From: Eubacteriaceae bacterium ES3
GTDB lineage: Bacteria > Bacillota > Clostridia > Eubacteriales > Eubacteriaceae
Length of the DNA: 64,000 nt
NCBI GenBank assembly: GCA_030586155.1
Contig: CP130741.1
Location: forward strand, 1,110,680-1,174,679
Direction of reading: 5' to 3'
A model generated the notes under the pieces. It did not search any database, was not told where the DNA came from, and worked only from the letters and a program-made list of their open reading frames with translations. Of the stretch, positions 44,975-52,671 are shown piece by piece; within the stretch, counting starts at the first letter, position 1; every line of letters starts with the position of its first letter. The position numbers were made by a program, and so were the translations under genes.

Positions 44975-45586
44975 TTATGCTTTTTTACGTTTAACCAAAA
45001 CTACAGCTATAACAATTACCAATAATCCAATAATAGCAAAAATAAGTATTGAATTACTGGATGTAGTGTTATCAGCCATAGTGGTTACAACATCTTCTAC
45101 TCCACCTGCTGTGGTAAAATTGATTTCGACTGCGGACTCAAGGACATCACCACTTTTGGAAGTTACAATTGGTTCAACTTTAATTGTGTAAGTTGTTGCT
45201 TCTTCCAGCGGTTCGCTGGGAGTAATGGTCATAAAGTTTCGCAGGTCAGGCTCTAACTGGTCATCGGCCATAGTAACCTCAGCCGGAACGAGAGTTTCAC
45301 CATTATATATGCTGACAGCGGTAAGGTTATCATCACGTACAGTTAGATAAGCTACGTTTTTGCTGAATTCAAGCGTGATAACATCATCAATTGCGACATC
45401 GGTGGCACCATCAGCTGGCGTTGAAGCTACAATCGTAAGTGGTTGACCACTACCACCGCCAGTACCATCGCCGCTACCGGAACCACCCCCAGTACCATCT
45501 CCTCCAGCTGCAAAAACGCTGACATTTATCATTACCAGTGTTATAATACAAGCTAAAAAAATAGAAATAATTTTTTTAATTTTCAT
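44975..45586 (-). CDS. Surface protein with Ig-like (Big_5/SbsA-type) domain and C-terminal membrane anchor
   Basis: A 203-residue secreted protein: signal peptide (to about 26), a low-complexity Gly/Ser/Asp linker (GGDGTGGGSGSGDG), one SbsA/Big_5-type Ig-like domain (about 48-155, with ASTPADGATDVAIDD and FSKNV), a Thr/Ser-rich spacer, and a C-terminal membrane helix with a KRKK tail. The C-terminal hydrophobic helix plus charge resembles a wall-anchor signal without an LPxTG motif. It sits at the head of the permease-ATPase-binding protein genes; possible roles are ligand capture or scaffolding. No metal or heme motif is obvious. Confidence 0.75.
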   Translation of the reverse strand: MKIKKIISIFLACIITLVMINVSVFAAGGDGTGGGSGSGDGTGGGSGQPLTIVASTPADGATDVAIDDVITLEFSKNVAYLTVRDDNLTAVSIYNGETLVPAEVTMADDQLEPDLRNFMTITPSEPLEEATTYTIKVEPIVTSKSGDVLESAVEINFTTAGGVEDVVTTMADNTTSSNSILIFAIIGLLVIVIAVVLVKRKKA

Positions 45587-45588
45587 TC

Positions 45589-45777
45589 TTAAACCCTTTC
45601 TTTTTGTGTACAGACGATACCGTCTTTTACAAATCGTCGATATCGGCAATTATAGCATGAGACCAATTCCTCAGCAACCCACTCTTCTTCAACATCCTCC
45701 TTGAATTGTTTGCATACAAGTGCTGTTGAAGCACCAGTAGCCCATTCATCTGTCTTTAGAAATAGATTATCACTCAT
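45589..45777 (-). CDS. Small four-cysteine protein
   Basis: A 62-residue protein with cysteines at 22, 41, 44 and 56, two of them as CYNC, a pattern compatible with a zinc or iron knuckle. No family recognised. ATG at 45777 overlaps the end of the upstream TiaS-like gene by 8 bp (stop TGA at 45770-45772), so translation is likely coupled. The stop precedes the surface-protein start by 2 bp. Cytoplasmic, no signal peptide. Confidence 0.65.
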   Translation of the reverse strand: MSDNLFLKTDEWATGASTALVCKQFKEDVEEEWVAEELVSCYNCRYRRFVKDGIVCTQKERV

Positions 45778-46525
45778 AAAAGCTATCCCCCAGCTTTCTG
45801 ATGTTGGCTTTATCGAGGACCTCATATTCAGCGGAACCATCGATTTTAACAACAAATAATACGAACTGATTTTTATAAAAAACAGTTTTAGTGCGCTGAT
45901 TAATTTTGATTACAGTATCATCAGGCAATATTTCTTTGCTATTAAAATCCCTCACCACATTTATTTCAGGAAGTTCTTTCAAAGATTCAATAGAACAGGT
46001 ACTTCCGATGGTGAAATTCTTAAGAGAGGCTTTGACTTCGCCGTCAGTGCCATTTAGTCGAAGACCAACACCGGCCAGAGCGCCAATAATCCCATCTCCA
46101 GTGCCGCCGTGTTCTGATAAATGGGCATCATATTTTAAGGCGCAGGCATAGGCCATATCTTTGTTAAGGATACTTGCTTTAGCTGATTTTCCAAATTCGA
46201 TAAGATCTGAATAATTTTCGTTTTCTTTGAACGGTAAAACACATAAACCAGGATCCGATCCATCAGCAGCTGTTTCCAGCAAATGCTTTGAACACAGTTC
46301 AATAATTTGATGAAAGGCATTTTTGTCAGCTTCGATAGTAAAACACATTGAGCTGTTGTGGGAAGTATATGGAATATCAGGATGAATAAAAAGCTGGTGT
46401 CTCGTCACTAGTGACGGATTGGAAAGAGCTGTTTCTTTTAAAAGTTGACGTAGTTGATCGGCAATAGTACCTGTGCCGATCGAATCAATGTTATCGGTAT
46501 CATCAATGCAAATATAATATAACAT
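45770..46525 (-). CDS. TiaS-like (tRNA-Ile2 agmatinylcytidine synthase-related) N-terminal-domain protein
   Basis: A 251-residue protein starting with the pattern YYICIDDTDNIDSIGTGTIA, which resembles the IDDTD start of archaeal TiaS. TiaS modifies the wobble base of tRNA-Ile2 with agmatine; true TiaS is longer (about 400 residues) and needs RNA-binding domains that are absent here. Bacteria use TilS for this purpose, so a tRNA role is unlikely. Conserved GGTGDGIIGALAG resembles the nucleotide-binding region. It heads a metal-chelate importer operon, and similar proteins in anaerobes may be linked to metal or cofactor handling; this is inference. Confidence 0.7.
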   Translation of the reverse strand: MLYYICIDDTDNIDSIGTGTIADQLRQLLKETALSNPSLVTRHQLFIHPDIPYTSHNSSMCFTIEADKNAFHQIIELCSKHLLETAADGSDPGLCVLPFKENENYSDLIEFGKSAKASILNKDMAYACALKYDAHLSEHGGTGDGIIGALAGVGLRLNGTDGEVKASLKNFTIGSTCSIESLKELPEINVVRDFNSKEILPDDTVIKINQRTKTVFYKNQFVLFVVKIDGSAEYEVLDKANIRKLGDSFYE

Positions 46526-46614
46526 ATATACTCCTGGTTAATAGATTAAAATCTTAGCGATAGATTCCAAGAATTATGATATAATAAATTTAATTAAAAC
46601 TCAAGGGGGCAAGT

Positions 46615-47451
46615 ATGGGAAAGCGGAAGAGAAAAACGTTTCATGAGCGTTGGCAGGAGTTTTTGGAAGAAGCGAAAAAAAGCAAAACTAAAACTTTTGT
46701 CTATATAGCTTTGCGGGTTTTAGTAGTTTTGGTATTAATTTCATCAATAGTAAACCAGAACTATAATAATGCTTTTTTATGCATTCTAACATTGGTTCTG
46801 TTTTTAATACCTGGTTTAATTGATGAAAAACTTAATATTGTACTGCCGGATACGCTAGAAATTATTATTTTACTTTTTATCTTCAGTGCAGAAATTCTCG
46901 GAGAAATTAACGAATATTATTTAATGTATGATCGCTGGGATGATATGCTTCACACTATGAATGGTTTTTTGTGTGCAGCGATTGGATTTTCAATGATTGA
47001 TATTTTAAACCGCAATGAAAATGTGAAAATGTATTTGTCGCCAGTTTTTGTGGCGATAGTCGCCTTCTGTTTTTCCATGACGATCGGAGTTTTATGGGAA
47101 TTCTATGAATTTGGGATGGACTATTTCTTTCTGACCGATATGCAAAAAGATACAATTCTGCCAGCTATCAGTTCAGTTATTTTTAATCCTGACGGTAAAA
47201 ATGTTGCCGTTACAATTCAAATTCATGAAATGATTGTAAATGGAGTGACCTGGAATTATGGCGGATACATTGATATTGGGCTTTACGACACCATGCATGA
47301 TTTGTTTGTCAATTTTATCGGGGCAGTCACTTTTTCAATAATCGGTTATTTTTACATTGTTAACCGCACAGACGGCGATGATAGCGGGAAATTTGCGAGA
47401 CGATTTATACCGCGAATGAAAACAGACGAAGAAAAAAATCATAACGAATAA
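46615..47451 (+). CDS. DUF2238-like integral membrane protein
   Basis: A 278-residue membrane protein with a basic N-terminal tail and about five or six hydrophobic segments. It has the family-type sequence YDRWDDMLHTMNGFLCAAIG, where the acidic/His pair looks functional, and a TIGVLWEFYEFGMDYFF stretch. It resembles DUF2238 (YjdF) membrane proteins of unknown function. ATG is preceded by AAGGGGG. Transcribed divergently from the TiaS-like/importer operon. Confidence 0.7.
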   Translation: MGKRKRKTFHERWQEFLEEAKKSKTKTFVYIALRVLVVLVLISSIVNQNYNNAFLCILTLVLFLIPGLIDEKLNIVLPDTLEIIILLFIFSAEILGEINEYYLMYDRWDDMLHTMNGFLCAAIGFSMIDILNRNENVKMYLSPVFVAIVAFCFSMTIGVLWEFYEFGMDYFFLTDMQKDTILPAISSVIFNPDGKNVAVTIQIHEMIVNGVTWNYGGYIDIGLYDTMHDLFVNFIGAVTFSIIGYFYIVNRTDGDDSGKFARRFIPRMKTDEEKNHNE

Positions 47452-47476
47452 GTTACCTGTCCAGGTAACTTTTTTA
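47450..47476 (+). terminator. Intrinsic terminator abutting the next ribosome-binding site
   Basis: Stem AAGTTACCTG / CAGGTAACTT with a 2-nt spacer followed by TTTT. The SD sequence GGGAGG of the next gene begins only about 5 bp after it. Either the downstream gene has a promoter inside the upstream gene or its expression depends on read-through. Confidence 0.8.
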
Positions 47477-47486
47477 GGGAGGAACC

Positions 47487-49100
47487 ATGCTTCGTATAAG
47501 CAATATAAAATTATCAATTCTTGAGGCTGAAAATACTGAAAAGGAAAGAATGGCACTCGAGAAAAAACTCAGAAATATAGTAAAAGGAACAAAGATAAAA
47601 GAGTTTCACATTTTTAAAAAATCAATCGATGCGAGAAAAAAGGATATGATTTATTTCATTTATACCCTGGATTTCAGGATTGAAGATGAAAAAAGATTAC
47701 TGCAGAAGAACAAAGCCGTCAGTATAACTCCAGATTTTAAATCGATGTCTTTGGTAAAAGGTTCTCAAAAACTTAAAAAACCGCCAGTCATTGTGGGAAC
47801 CGGACCTTCAGGACTTTTTGCAGGATTAATCCTTTCCGAAAATGGATATTGCCCGATTCTTCTAGAAAAGGGCGCAGACGTTGATACTCGTGCCCAAATG
47901 ATTGAACATTTTTGGGAAACAGGAGAACTAAATGAAAAATGCAATGTTCAGTTTGGTGAAGGTGGAGCAGGAACTTTTTCTGATGGAAAATTGACGACCC
48001 AGATTAATGACAGTCGTTGTCGTATGGTTCTTAATAAACTTATTGAGGCTGGTGCGCCAGCTGAGATACTGTATCAGAGTAAACCCCATATTGGAACAGA
48101 CTTACTTAGAGAAACAGTTAAAAATATTCGTAAGCAAATTATCAAGAATGGCGGAGAAGTTCGTTTTCAGTCTGAAATGACAGGTTTACAAGTAGTAAAC
48201 AGTGAAATTAAAGGCCTTGTTATTAATAATACTGACGTCATTGAAACTGAACTTGTTTTAATTGGTATCGGTCATAGTTCAAGAGATACTTATCAGAAAT
48301 TATATGATTCAGGTGTTTCGATGTGTGCAAAATCCTTTTCAATAGGTGTTAGAATTGAGCATCCGCAGGAACTAATCAACACCAGTCAATACGGAAAATG
48401 GGCAGGGCACCCGGCTTTGGGAGCCGCTGATTATAAACTGGCTTATCATGGGAAGAATGAGCGTTCTGCCTATACTTTTTGTATGTGTCCGGGAGGAGCT
48501 GTGGTAGCCTCGTCATCTGAGAAAGATGGTGTTGTGACCAATGGGATGAGTGAGCATGCTAGAAACGGTGTTAATGCCAATGCAGCTCTTTTAGTTGGTG
48601 TTAATCCTGAGGACTTTGGAAGCGAACATCCTTTAGCTGGCGTGGAATTCCAAAGGAAGTGGGAGAGAGCAGCTTTTTTTACTGGTGGCGAAAATTATTT
48701 TGCGCCTGCCCAATTATTAGGTGATTTTCTTGAAGATCGGGAAAGTAAAACTTTGGGGACGGTCAATTCAACATATAAGCCAGGTATAGTGATGACTGAT
48801 TTGAAAAAATGTTTACCTGACTATGTTGTTGAGACTATGAAGGTAGCTATTTTGGAGTTTGATAAAAAAATAAAAGGATTCTCTATGTCGGATGCTATCT
48901 TGACTGGGGTTGAAACGAGATCGTCTGCTCCTCTTAGAATCCTGCGCGATGAGAAATATGAGAGTAATCTAAAAGGCTTATTTCCCATGGGTGAAGGGGC
49001 AGGTTATGCAGGTGGAATTATGTCTTCAGCCGTCGATGGGATAAAAACAGCTGAAAAGATCATTGAGCGATTTAGCTGTTTCGATGAAAATAGAAATTAA
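47487..49100 (+). CDS. FAD-dependent dehydrogenase, COG2509 family
   Basis: A 537-residue flavoprotein. After an N-terminal domain of about 100 residues it has a Rossmann FAD-binding GTGPSGLFAGLILSENG (about residue 107-123), NVQFGEGGAGTFSDGKL, and the C-terminal FPMGEGAGYAGGIMSSAVDG, features of the uncharacterised COG2509 dehydrogenase family, often labelled NAD(P)/FAD-dependent oxidoreductase. Many anaerobes carry it. Substrate unknown. Start ATG follows GGGAGG. The gene appears monocistronic. Confidence 0.88.
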   Translation: MLRISNIKLSILEAENTEKERMALEKKLRNIVKGTKIKEFHIFKKSIDARKKDMIYFIYTLDFRIEDEKRLLQKNKAVSITPDFKSMSLVKGSQKLKKPPVIVGTGPSGLFAGLILSENGYCPILLEKGADVDTRAQMIEHFWETGELNEKCNVQFGEGGAGTFSDGKLTTQINDSRCRMVLNKLIEAGAPAEILYQSKPHIGTDLLRETVKNIRKQIIKNGGEVRFQSEMTGLQVVNSEIKGLVINNTDVIETELVLIGIGHSSRDTYQKLYDSGVSMCAKSFSIGVRIEHPQELINTSQYGKWAGHPALGAADYKLAYHGKNERSAYTFCMCPGGAVVASSSEKDGVVTNGMSEHARNGVNANAALLVGVNPEDFGSEHPLAGVEFQRKWERAAFFTGGENYFAPAQLLGDFLEDRESKTLGTVNSTYKPGIVMTDLKKCLPDYVVETMKVAILEFDKKIKGFSMSDAILTGVETRSSAPLRILRDEKYESNLKGLFPMGEGAGYAGGIMSSAVDGIKTAEKIIERFSCFDENRN

Positions 49101-49154
49101 TGTTTCAAAAATCGGTATGAAAAGCGACTTCGAGGTACTGAATAATTTTAAATT

Positions 49155-49197
49155 AAAGGCAATATTTGGGATTTCATCCTCAAATATTGCCTTTTTT
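49155..49197. terminator. Bidirectional terminator
   Basis: AAGGCAATATTTG (from 49156) pairs with CAAATATTGCCTT (to 49193), followed by Ts, in the gap between the COG2509 gene and the converging esterase gene. Confidence 0.85.
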
Positions 49198-50126
49198 CAT
49201 ATGTTTACCTTCATATGATTTCGCATAAAGTCACAGGACTGATTAAGTGATTTTGTTGCTTCAGGAAACATTGGTGCCATCAATGAGAAACAGTGAAACA
49301 TCCCTTTCCAGACATTAATAGAGACAGGGCTGCCAGCTACAATCGCTTTTTGACTAAACAGCACAGAATCATCTCGAAGAGTCTCATCATTACCAACCTC
49401 GATATGAATAGGTGGGAGATCTGATAAGTCTCCAAATAATGGGGAAGTATACGGGTGTCTGGGGTCACCATCACCGACATAGTAAGATAAGTAGGTTTCA
49501 TTGGCGCCTTCTGGGGTGCAGGGATCATATTTTTTTCGGCTTATATGAGATTCTCCTGACATGGTCATATCAGTACAGGGTGAAAAAGCGAGGCAGGCGG
49601 CCGGCAAGGGGGTTTTTTCGTTCTTGCATTTCAAAAGGGTGGAGAAAAGAATGCCACCACCAGCAGAATCGCCGGCAAATCCTATATTTTCAGGAAGATA
49701 ACCTTCATCAAGCAGCCATTTGTAGATAGAATAACTGTCATTGACTGCTGCTGGTGAAGGATGTTCGGGAGCCAGGCTATAATCAAAAACCAGGGCCTTT
49801 AATCCTAAGGTACGAACAAAAGTCGAAACCAGATTTCGATGGGAACAGGCATTGCCCATTACAAAACCGCCTCCGTGAAAATAGAGAATTAACTTATCCT
49901 TTGGAGCGCTTTGGGGAATTACCCATTCGCTATAAAAATTTGGGAAGTCTGATGATTCAAAAAGGATATCAGAGTGGGCCTTAACAAGGCGTTTTGCAGC
50001 CGCATCTGTATCAGCTCGCAGTTTTTCGATGGAGGTTTCTTTTGAGATAATCTCAGGCTTAAGCTGGCCTTTTAAAAGATGCCGATTTCTTAAAATAAAA
50101 TGAAAGATAGAACCTTTAAAGCTCAT
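49197..50126 (-). CDS. HSL-family alpha/beta-hydrolase (esterase)
   Basis: A 309-residue alpha/beta-hydrolase of the hormone-sensitive-lipase type. The oxyanion motif is HGGGFVMG and the nucleophile elbow is GDSAGGG (catalytic Ser in the middle); a downstream Asp (ETLRDDS region) and His (FHCFS) complete a likely triad. It hydrolyses short-chain esters or amides. ATG at 50126 overlaps the TetR stop by 11 bp, so it is co-translated with the regulator, which likely controls it. Substrate unknown. Confidence 0.92.
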   Translation of the reverse strand: MSFKGSIFHFILRNRHLLKGQLKPEIISKETSIEKLRADTDAAAKRLVKAHSDILFESSDFPNFYSEWVIPQSAPKDKLILYFHGGGFVMGNACSHRNLVSTFVRTLGLKALVFDYSLAPEHPSPAAVNDSYSIYKWLLDEGYLPENIGFAGDSAGGGILFSTLLKCKNEKTPLPAACLAFSPCTDMTMSGESHISRKKYDPCTPEGANETYLSYYVGDGDPRHPYTSPLFGDLSDLPPIHIEVGNDETLRDDSVLFSQKAIVAGSPVSINVWKGMFHCFSLMAPMFPEATKSLNQSCDFMRNHMKVNI

Positions 50127-50745
50127 GGTTATACTCCTTTGGATTTTTTAAAAACATTTTGGTAATATGACTTTGATCTGGAAGGTTCAGGCTGACTTCG
50201 CGTGTAGATATATAGGTTGAAAGCCCATTAATAATCGACCAGAAAAGAATTGATAACTCTTTAGGGTCGCCTGCCACGATCGAATTTTCTATTTGTCCCT
50301 GGCTGATAATATTTGCAAATATCTGATAGGGGATTTCTCTTTTTTCATTTATCTTCTGCTTGGCGGCCTCAGGTATGGCATCTGAATAAATGGCAGAGCT
50401 AATCAGACGGTTGGTTTGTAAAAAGCGCGGGCTGTTCTCTATTGTTTTAAATAGTCCTTGAAGGGACTTTAAGAATTTTTCTTCGGCTGGCACCTCAAGA
50501 GCATCAATCGCTTGAGTTGCCTGTATTAATAGATTCAGAGCATCATCAATGAGGTCTGTGTAAATCTCATCTTTTGAATGATAATAACGATATAAAAGGC
50601 CCTGGGAAACCTGGGCTTCTTTGGCAATATCATGAATACGGGTAGCAAACAGTCCTTTTTCAGAAAACTGTTTCAGTGCAGCACTGCGGATATTTTCTTT
50701 ACTGATTTCCCGCATCTGTTCGTTTTTTTTCGATGTTCTGGCCAT
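50116..50745 (-). CDS. TetR-family repressor of the esterase operon
   Basis: A 209-residue TetR-like regulator with an N-terminal helix-turn-helix (about 18-60, including GLFATRIHDIAKEAQVS and QGLLYRYYHSKDE). The C-terminal ligand domain is variable. The ATG at 50745 is chosen over an in-frame start to 50778 because the upstream region is a palindrome with a GAGGTG ribosome-binding site correctly spaced for this ATG. It overlaps the esterase gene, suggesting autoregulation and regulation of the esterase. Confidence 0.92.
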   Translation of the reverse strand: MARTSKKNEQMREISKENIRSAALKQFSEKGLFATRIHDIAKEAQVSQGLLYRYYHSKDEIYTDLIDDALNLLIQATQAIDALEVPAEEKFLKSLQGLFKTIENSPRFLQTNRLISSAIYSDAIPEAAKQKINEKREIPYQIFANIISQGQIENSIVAGDPKELSILFWSIINGLSTYISTREVSLNLPDQSHITKMFLKNPKEYNHEL

Positions 50746-50746
50746 C

Positions 50747-50806
50747 AGGAAACACCTCGCTTTATAATGAATGAACACTCATTCATTATAAAGCGAGGTG
50801 TTTCCT
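50747..50806. promoter_or_regulatory. 60-bp palindrome (28-bp perfect arms) in front of the tetR start codon
   Basis: Left arm 50747-50774 and right arm 50779-50806 are perfectly inverted over 28 bp with a 4-bp ACAC centre. The inner part is TATAATGAATGA mirrored by TCATTCATTATA, a shape typical of TetR operators with a -10-like element; the outer part contains the tetR Shine-Dalgarno (GAGGTG). The RNA could fold into a strong hairpin hiding that site. It most likely is the TetR operator, with a possible second role in translation. Confidence 0.7.
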
Positions 50807-50830
50807 TTGTCAATTTATTTTTAGTTTTTA

Positions 50831-50875
50831 ATAACACATCAATCTTAGATATGCTGTGGTTATGCGATGTGTTAT
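50831..50875. repeat. Inverted repeat with 10-bp arms
   Basis: ATAACACATC (50831-50840) and GATGTGTTAT (50866-50875) are perfectly complementary around a 25-nt loop. It lies in the AT-rich gap between tetR and the Tad promoter, where nothing else is visible from about 50880 to 51070. It might be a regulator site for the Tad operon or chance. Confidence 0.3.
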
Positions 50876-51072
50876 GTTGTATAAATAACATAAAAATATA
50901 AAATGATTTTAATTAAAGTAGCATTAAATGCTATAATACAGAAAAAAATGTGATGAAAATAATGAAAGTTAAACGAATTTAAAGAATAAAATATCAACAA
51001 TATATTTATGGAAAAAACAAATTAAAACACTATAAGATGAAATTAAAGAAATAAAAAGGCTTAATAAACTTA

Positions 51073-51101
51073 TTGACATTATATATTTCATGTTATATTA
51101 T
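51073..51101 (+). promoter_or_regulatory. Promoter of the Tad pilus operon
   Basis: A perfect TTGACA (51073-51078) and a -10-like TATTAT (51096-51101) are 17 bp apart, with an alternative TATATT at 51094. Transcription would begin near 51108, at the start of the first riboswitch. Confidence 0.75.
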
Positions 51102-51118
51102 AAACCCAACAAAATAAA

Positions 51119-51190
51119 TCAGCAAACTTACTGAAAGGTAAGGACGCAAAGCTTTAGGGCCTAAGTGTATCATATGGCAGCCAGTTGCAA
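51119..51190 (+). promoter_or_regulatory. c-di-GMP-I (GEMM-I) riboswitch, first of a tandem pair
   Basis: Contains the ordered conserved blocks of the c-di-GMP-I aptamer: AGCAAAC, a GAAA tetraloop, GGACGCAAAGC, GGGCCTAAG and ATGGCAGCCAGTTGC. The 3' P1 strand GTTGC (51184-51188) can alternatively pair with GCAAC (51218-51222) of the terminator that follows, which would act as an antiterminator. This predicts that c-di-GMP binding turns transcription off; the direction is inferred. Confidence 0.92.
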
Positions 51191-51214
51191 AAAATTTCAA
51201 GAACTTTAGAAATA

Positions 51215-51247
51215 AAAGCAACGTGCATATGCGTTGCTTTTTATTTT
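51215..51247 (+). terminator. Terminator of the first c-di-GMP riboswitch
   Basis: Stem AAAGCAACG / CGTTGCTTT followed by TTTATTTT, about 25 nt after the aptamer. Confidence 0.85.
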
Positions 51248-51279
51248 ACAAAATGTTATGGTTTGGTAAAATTTCATAT

Positions 51280-51351
51280 TTGGCAAACCTATCGAAAGGT
51301 AGGGACGCAAAGCTATAGGGTCTAAGTAGATTACATGACAGCCAGTTGCAA
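51280..51351 (+). promoter_or_regulatory. c-di-GMP-I (GEMM-I) riboswitch, second of a tandem pair
   Basis: Same aptamer blocks as the first copy: TTGGCAAAC, GAAA tetraloop, GGGACGCAAAGC, AGGGTCTAAG and ATGACAGCCAGTTGC. Again GTTGC (51345-51349) may pair with GCAAC (51383-51387) of its terminator. Tandem copies can give a steeper or two-step response. Confidence 0.94.
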
Positions 51352-51377
51352 ATAATAGGTGTATTAAGTGCACCCTA

Positions 51378-51410
51378 AAAACGCAACGTGTCACAACGTT
51401 GTTTTTTTTA
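51378..51410 (+). terminator. Terminator of the second c-di-GMP riboswitch
   Basis: Core stem CAACG / CGTTG (51384-51388, 51397-51401), extended by flanking A-T pairs, followed by eight Ts. It is about 20 nt before the prepilin peptidase start codon, with AGGAGG in between. Confidence 0.85.
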
Positions 51411-51429
51411 TTCTCCAGGAGGTGGTTCA

Positions 51430-52074
51430 ATGAATCAGGCGTTGTGGATAATATTTGTTTTTATGTCTGGTATGGGTTTTGGTTTGTTAATAAAAAGTAT
51501 ATCAGATATTTTGATTACTAGGAGAATGAAGCAGCTGACAATTGATGATGTAGCTACTCATAAGCAGGAAATAGTATTCTTTGCTTTGGCAACCGGGATT
51601 ATTTGGGCTTTGATTGCAGGACAAGATGGCTTAAATATACAGTCGATTGCAAATATGCTGTTAATATCAGTAGCGTTAATGATAGCCCTGGTAGATTTAA
51701 AGATTCAGAAGATTCCAAATGAATTGCTTCTTCTGGTACTGGTAATTGGTACGACATTAATAATTTCCGGGTGGCCGGGCGGCCATTTGGTAATAAATAT
51801 CGCAGGTTTTATAATTGGATTTGTCATTTTTGTCCTTCCCGCTTTTCTTGGGCGTGGCGCTGGATGGGGCGATGTAAAATACGCAGCGGTCGTCGGTTTT
51901 TGTTTAGGAATACATGGATTGATTTTTGCAATTTTAATGATGTCGATAGCGGTTTTGCTTTATGCAACGGTGTTTCTTGTAAGAAAGAAGGAGGATTTAA
52001 AGAAAAAAATAGCATTAGGTCCATTTATCACATTGGGATTCACAATTGTTTTGGTTTTTAATTTAGCAGCATAA
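51430..52074 (+). CDS. tadV: Prepilin peptidase (TadV/CpaA type)
   Basis: A 214-residue integral membrane aspartic peptidase of the prepilin/type IV leader peptidase family, with about six hydrophobic segments. The catalytic Asp pair fits ALVDLKIQKIPNE (about residue 90) and GAGWGDVKYAA (about 150). It cleaves and processes the Flp pilin leaders. The ATG at 51430 follows AGGAGG; an in-frame start 42 bp earlier lies inside the riboswitch terminator and is rejected. First gene of the Tad operon, directly under riboswitch control. Confidence 0.9.
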   Translation: MNQALWIIFVFMSGMGFGLLIKSISDILITRRMKQLTIDDVATHKQEIVFFALATGIIWALIAGQDGLNIQSIANMLLISVALMIALVDLKIQKIPNELLLLVLVIGTTLIISGWPGGHLVINIAGFIIGFVIFVLPAFLGRGAGWGDVKYAAVVGFCLGIHGLIFAILMMSIAVLLYATVFLVRKKEDLKKKIALGPFITLGFTIVLVFNLAA

Positions 52075-52099
52075 AAGAATAAAAAATAAGGAGTAAAAA

Positions 52100-52267
52100 A
52101 TGAAAAATTTATTACCACAGATTATCAGAGAAGAAGAAGGTCAGGGAATGGTAGAGTATGGATTAATTATCGCTGGAGTCGCATTAGCAGCAATGGCAGC
52201 AATCTGGTTATTGGGACCTCAAGTCAGCGCCCTGTTTACTGAATTAACAACTCAGCTGTCAGCTTAA
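52100..52267 (+). CDS. flp: Flp-type pilin, copy 1
   Basis: A 55-residue Flp/Fap pilin. The leader ends at the prepilin cleavage site after Gly14 (EEEG|QGMVEYGL), giving G-xxxx-E-Y, with the conserved Glu5/Tyr6 pair of mature pilin. A single hydrophobic helix (GLIIAGVALAAMAAIWLLG) follows. First of six tandem pilin genes; preceded by AGGAG. Ends TTQLSA. Confidence 0.9.
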   Translation: MKNLLPQIIREEEGQGMVEYGLIIAGVALAAMAAIWLLGPQVSALFTELTTQLSA

Positions 52268-52280
52268 ACGGAGAAAGGTG

Positions 52281-52451
52281 ATGAAAAATTTCCTGCCAGA
52301 GATAATCAGAGAAGAAGAAGGCCAGGGAATGGTAGAGTACGGTTTAATTATTGCAACTGCAATAGTACTATTTGTTATATTGCTAGGGCCGGCCTTGAGT
52401 GGTTTTTTCACAGAGTTTGCAGCAGCGTTAGCCGCTGGATTAGCAGGTTAA
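52281..52451 (+). CDS. flp: Flp-type pilin, copy 2 (divergent)
   Basis: A 56-residue Flp pilin whose leader and first residues (to about GLIIA) match the other copies, but the rest of the helix and tail differ completely (TAIVLFVILLGPALSG, ending AAGLAG). It may be a minor pilin. GAGAAAGG precedes the ATG. Confidence 0.88.
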   Translation: MKNFLPEIIREEEGQGMVEYGLIIATAIVLFVILLGPALSGFFTEFAAALAAGLAG

Positions 52452-52473
52452 AAAAATTAAACGGAGAAAGGTG

Positions 52474-52641
52474 ATGAAAAATTTCCTGCCAGAGATAATC
52501 AGAGAAGAAGAAGGCCAGGGGATGGTAGAGTACGGTTTAATTATTGCCGGAGTGGCTTTGGCAGCAATGGCAGCAATCTGGTTGCTGGGACCACAGGTAA
52601 GTGCATTATTCACCGAGCTGACAACACAGTTAGCAGCATAG
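52474..52641 (+). CDS. flp: Flp-type pilin, copy 3
   Basis: A 55-residue Flp pilin; mature sequence identical to copies 4 and 5. Its leader (MKNFLPEIIREEEG) equals that of the divergent copy 2, a sign of recombination between copies. Ends TTQLAA. Confidence 0.9.
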   Translation: MKNFLPEIIREEEGQGMVEYGLIIAGVALAAMAAIWLLGPQVSALFTELTTQLAA

Positions 52642-52671
52642 AACAAAAAATTAAATTAAAGGAGAAATAAA

